A stretch of DNA of 9,364 nucleotides from contig JABIQT010000215.1 of assembly GCA_018667995.1 (NCBI GenBank), forward strand, positions 1 through 9,364, in the 5' to 3' direction. The DNA is from Candidatus Latescibacterota bacterium (lineage in GTDB: Bacteria; JAAXHH01; JABIQT01). This document shows positions 7,265 through 9,364 of this stretch, piece after piece (position 1 is the first letter of the stretch; each line of letters starts with the position of its first letter). Under the pieces are notes generated by a model. It did no database searches and had not been told where the DNA came from. It saw only the letters and a program-made list of their open reading frames with translations. The position numbers were made by a program, and so were the translations under genes.

Positions 7265-7317
7265 GCCATTTTCGCCTTTCCGGTGTAAGAAGAGAGCTGC
7301 CCGGACCTACCCGGACA

Positions 7318-8190
7318 TCAATTGATCTCGCTCGTTCGCCTCGATAGTACTAGATAGATTCCGGCCAGCACAAGCATACTTCCGGCGATTCTGCTACCGT
7401 TGACGCCTTCATTCAATATGAAGTAGGCCAACCCGGTCGCCACGACCGGCTCGGCTAAGGTACTTACGCTGACAAAGACGGCAGACAGATACCGCAATGC
7501 CCAGTTCAGGGAGCTGTGACCGAGGAGCTGCGGCCCAAGGGCCATCAGTAATATGATACCATAGGTCGTCCACGAGTATCCTGATAGGGTTTCACCTGCT
7601 GCCAGTGCCATAGCCATGAGAAGCACCGCAGCAGTCGTATAGACGATCGTGATATAAGAAAGCAGTGAGACGTAGCCTCTAAGTCGGGCTCCAATGAGGA
7701 AATATCCCGCACCGGATATGGCCCCAATGACAGCAAGCCCGTCACCGTAGATGCGGTCGCCTTCCGTGCCAAAATCTCCGTATCCGATAACCATGGCGCC
7801 TAGAGACGCTACCGCGATTCCAAAGATGATTCCTCTGGAGATCCGTTCCTTAAGAAAGAAATGTGATACTAACCCTACGAATATGGGATAGGTGGTCACG
7901 AGAACCACTGAGCTGGCGACGGAAGTATAGGAAAGAGATGTCATCCAGGATGCGAAGTGGGCAGACAGCATGACTCCTGAAAAGACAGCCAGGAGCCAGC
8001 TGGTCCGGTCCATGGACAGGAGCTCTCTTCTGGATTTCATCACGGCGATCGGGATAAGTACCAGCGCGGCCATTGACAACCGGAATGCTCCTATTATCAG
8101 CGGTGGGGCGTCCGCCATCCGAATTAGAATGGCTGCCCAGGAAAGGCACAGAATGCCGATGCCAAGACCGACGTAGGGATGTAAGCGCAT
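7318..8190 (-). CDS. EamA/DMT-family membrane transporter
   Basis: A 290-residue, strongly hydrophobic protein with about ten predicted membrane helices (roughly 5-25, 32-50, 63-82, 91-110, 118-137, 149-168, 174-198, 208-225, 232-254, 266-284) in two EamA repeats. The repeats show the matching helix-4-type segments TYPIFVGLVSHFFLKE (100-115) and LAEPVVATGLAYFILNE (245-261). Members of the drug/metabolite transporter superfamily export amino acids, metabolites or toxic compounds from the inner membrane; substrate cannot be read from sequence. The start ATG at 8190 puts the first helix right at the N-terminus as usual; only a weak GAG lies about 8 bases upstream. The gene converges with the creatininase-like gene and diverges from sbcD across a 182-base gap. 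Confidence 0.92.
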   Translation of the reverse strand: MRLHPYVGLGIGILCLSWAAILIRMADAPPLIIGAFRLSMAALVLIPIAVMKSRRELLSMDRTSWLLAVFSGVMLSAHFASWMTSLSYTSVASSVVLVTTYPIFVGLVSHFFLKERISRGIIFGIAVASLGAMVIGYGDFGTEGDRIYGDGLAVIGAISGAGYFLIGARLRGYVSLLSYITIVYTTAAVLLMAMALAAGETLSGYSWTTYGIILLMALGPQLLGHSSLNWALRYLSAVFVSVSTLAEPVVATGLAYFILNEGVNGSRIAGSMLVLAGIYLVLSRRTSEIN

Positions 8191-8281
8191 AAGCGGGTCT
8201 CATTTCAGATGCATACAGTCAAACCGGGGATCCGGGCAATCAACCGGCCGCCATTCCGTCCGTCAATGAAACAATATTGCG

Positions 8282-8310
8282 TTGACTTGTCTGGCCCGTC
8301 ATTCTATACT
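8282..8310 (+). promoter_or_regulatory. Near-consensus sigma-70-type promoter for sbcD
   Basis: TTGACT (8282-8287), a spacer of exactly 17 bases, and TATACT (8305-8310), each one mismatch from consensus. Transcription would start near 8317, giving a leader of about 56 bases before the ATG at 8373. It points toward the nuclease gene and away from the transporter gene. Confidence 0.65.
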
Positions 8311-8372
8311 AAACGTGCTATTAGCAGTTGTATCCGCGATGCCCGAACCCAGAGGCCCTGAACAACTAATAT

Positions 8373-9364
8373 ATGTCGCTCAAGATATTACATATCGCAG
8401 ATATTCACATGGGAACAGAGAACTACGGTCGACTGGATCCCGATACTGGATTGCATACCAGGCTTCAAGACTTCATCGCATGCCTCAGTTTCGCCGTGGA
8501 CACCGCCTTGGAAGAGCATGTGGGGCTGGTGATTTTCACGGGTGATGCCTATCGGACTTGCGATCCAAATCCAACCCATCAACGTGCGCTCGCATCTCAG
8601 TTCAAACGATTCAGTGACGCCGGGATTCCGGTGGTTATGATCGTCGGAAACCATGACAACGCTGTCTCATTTGGCAAGGCTTCATCTTTAGATATCTTCA
8701 ATACACTCGGTCCCGGCCATGTGCGTGTTATTTCAAAACCTGAATCCATTTGTGTGGAAACTCAAGGGGGGCCGGTACAGGTAGCATGTTTGCCTTGGCC
8801 CATGAAGCACAACTTGCTCACGCGAGATGCCTATAAAGACTTGTCCGATGTCGATGTGCGAATTCGAATCGAAGAGATATGCGCGGACATCATTCGCTCA
8901 TTCGCGGACGAAGCAGATCCGCTGAATCCCTGCATCCTCGCTGCGCATGTTGCAGCGACCGATGCCAGGCTGTCCGGCACCGAACGGGCAGCCGTGATAG
9001 GCCATGAACCAACGATTTTAACGAGCATTCTGGCTAATTCAGCATTCGACTATGTGGCCCTCGGCCATGTACATAGACACCAGGATCTCAATCCCTCGGG
9101 AAATCCTCACGTCGTCTATCCAGGAAGCATCGAGCGGGTAGATTTTGGCGAGGAGCAGGAGAAGCGGGGCTTCTGTATCGTCGAGATCGAAAAGAAGGGC
9201 AGTGCTTCCTTTCGTTTTGTGGAATCCCCGGCGAGGCCATTTGTAACAGTAGAGGTTGGTGCGGACGGGGTTGACGATCCAACTTCTGCCATACTCAAGC
9301 GGATCCAATCCGTGGACATTGAGGATGCAATCGTTCGGGTGCTCTATAGTGTTGAAGAGGAGCG
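8373..9364 (+). CDS. sbcD: SbcD/Mre11-like DNA exonuclease subunit, 3' end beyond window
   Basis: The frame from ATG 8373 is open to the right edge (330 codons plus two bases). Metallophosphoesterase nuclease motifs are all there: D10-x-H12 in HIADIHMG, GD58 in FTGDAYRT, GNH94D, H192 in AAHVAATD and GH232-x-H234 in LGHVHRHQ. YPGSIERVDFGEEQEKRGF (249-267) is a hallmark of SbcD/Mre11 proteins, and the start of the C-terminal capping region follows from about 290. SbcD pairs with the ATPase SbcC to open hairpins and process double-strand breaks; sbcC is expected just beyond the window, though this is inferred. Motif II reads GDAYRT rather than the GD(I/V/L)FD of E. coli SbcD, typical, as I recall, of a separate bacterial SbcD group. 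The start is firm because an in-frame TAA sits two codons upstream; there is no good ribosome binding site close to it. Confidence 0.92.
   Translation, partial: MSLKILHIADIHMGTENYGRLDPDTGLHTRLQDFIACLSFAVDTALEEHVGLVIFTGDAYRTCDPNPTHQRALASQFKRFSDAGIPVVMIVGNHDNAVSFGKASSLDIFNTLGPGHVRVISKPESICVETQGGPVQVACLPWPMKHNLLTRDAYKDLSDVDVRIRIEEICADIIRSFADEADPLNPCILAAHVAATDARLSGTERAAVIGHEPTILTSILANSAFDYVALGHVHRHQDLNPSGNPHVVYPGSIERVDFGEEQEKRGFCIVEIEKKGSASFRFVESPARPFVTVEVGADGVDDPTSAILKRIQSVDIEDAIVRVLYSVEEE

Noticed and set aside
7279-7316. Short repeats (TCCGG...CCGGA and two copies of CCGGAC) between the convergent creatininase-like and transporter genes, considered as a terminator
   Set aside because: Stem is only 5 bp with a 17-base loop and no T run on either strand, so a terminator call is not supported.
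8388-8654. 88-codon minus-strand frame
   Set aside because: Antisense shadow of the sbcD gene, whose nuclease motifs run through the same bases.

Overview
The window holds parts or all of seven protein-coding genes and no RNA gene, insertion sequence or CRISPR array that I can recognise. Base composition looks close to even, coding density is moderate, and gene strands alternate. The gene families (a BNR-type propeller, an isopenicillin-N-synthase-like oxygenase, a creatininase-family amidohydrolase, an EamA transporter, a Uup-type ABC-F protein and an SbcD nuclease of the 'GDAY' type) suggest a free-living or host-associated bacterium from a little-cultivated lineage. Latescibacterota- or Poribacteria-like bacteria would fit, but that placement is a weak inference from gene content and is not shown by the sequence.

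Layout. (1) Positions 1-2779, minus strand: a BNR-type beta-propeller protein (TTG start, strong ribosome binding site) is followed after 42 bases by a TetM/TetO-type translation GTPase that runs off the left edge. The two look like one transcription unit. (2) Positions 2780-3300: a 521-base divergent intergenic region with several short palindromes and no convincing gene. (3) Positions 3301-6135, plus strand: a Uup-like ABC-F ATPase, then a 2-oxoglutarate/Fe(II)-type oxygenase 75 bases downstream. (4) Positions 6136-6457: a 322-base gap. (5) Positions 6458-7264, plus strand: a creatininase-family metal hydrolase, convergent with (6) an EamA/DMT transporter at 7318-8190 on the minus strand. 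(7) Positions 8282-8310: a near-consensus sigma-70-type promoter that drives an SbcD/Mre11-like nuclease gene (8373 onward) leaving the window on the right.

How they fit together. Two ribosome- or translation-linked families (TetM-like GTPase and Uup) lie within 2 kb of each other but are transcribed divergently, so co-function is only a possibility. The oxygenase, creatininase-like amidohydrolase and transporter could form a small-molecule modification and efflux group, but strand changes and long gaps argue against a single operon. SbcD belongs to DNA-end processing and is probably unrelated. I do not see a clear new multi-gene system. The most notable points are an atypical Uup with a shortened first ATPase domain and altered signature motif, and the unusual pairing of a signal-less BNR propeller with a ribosomal-protection-type GTPase.
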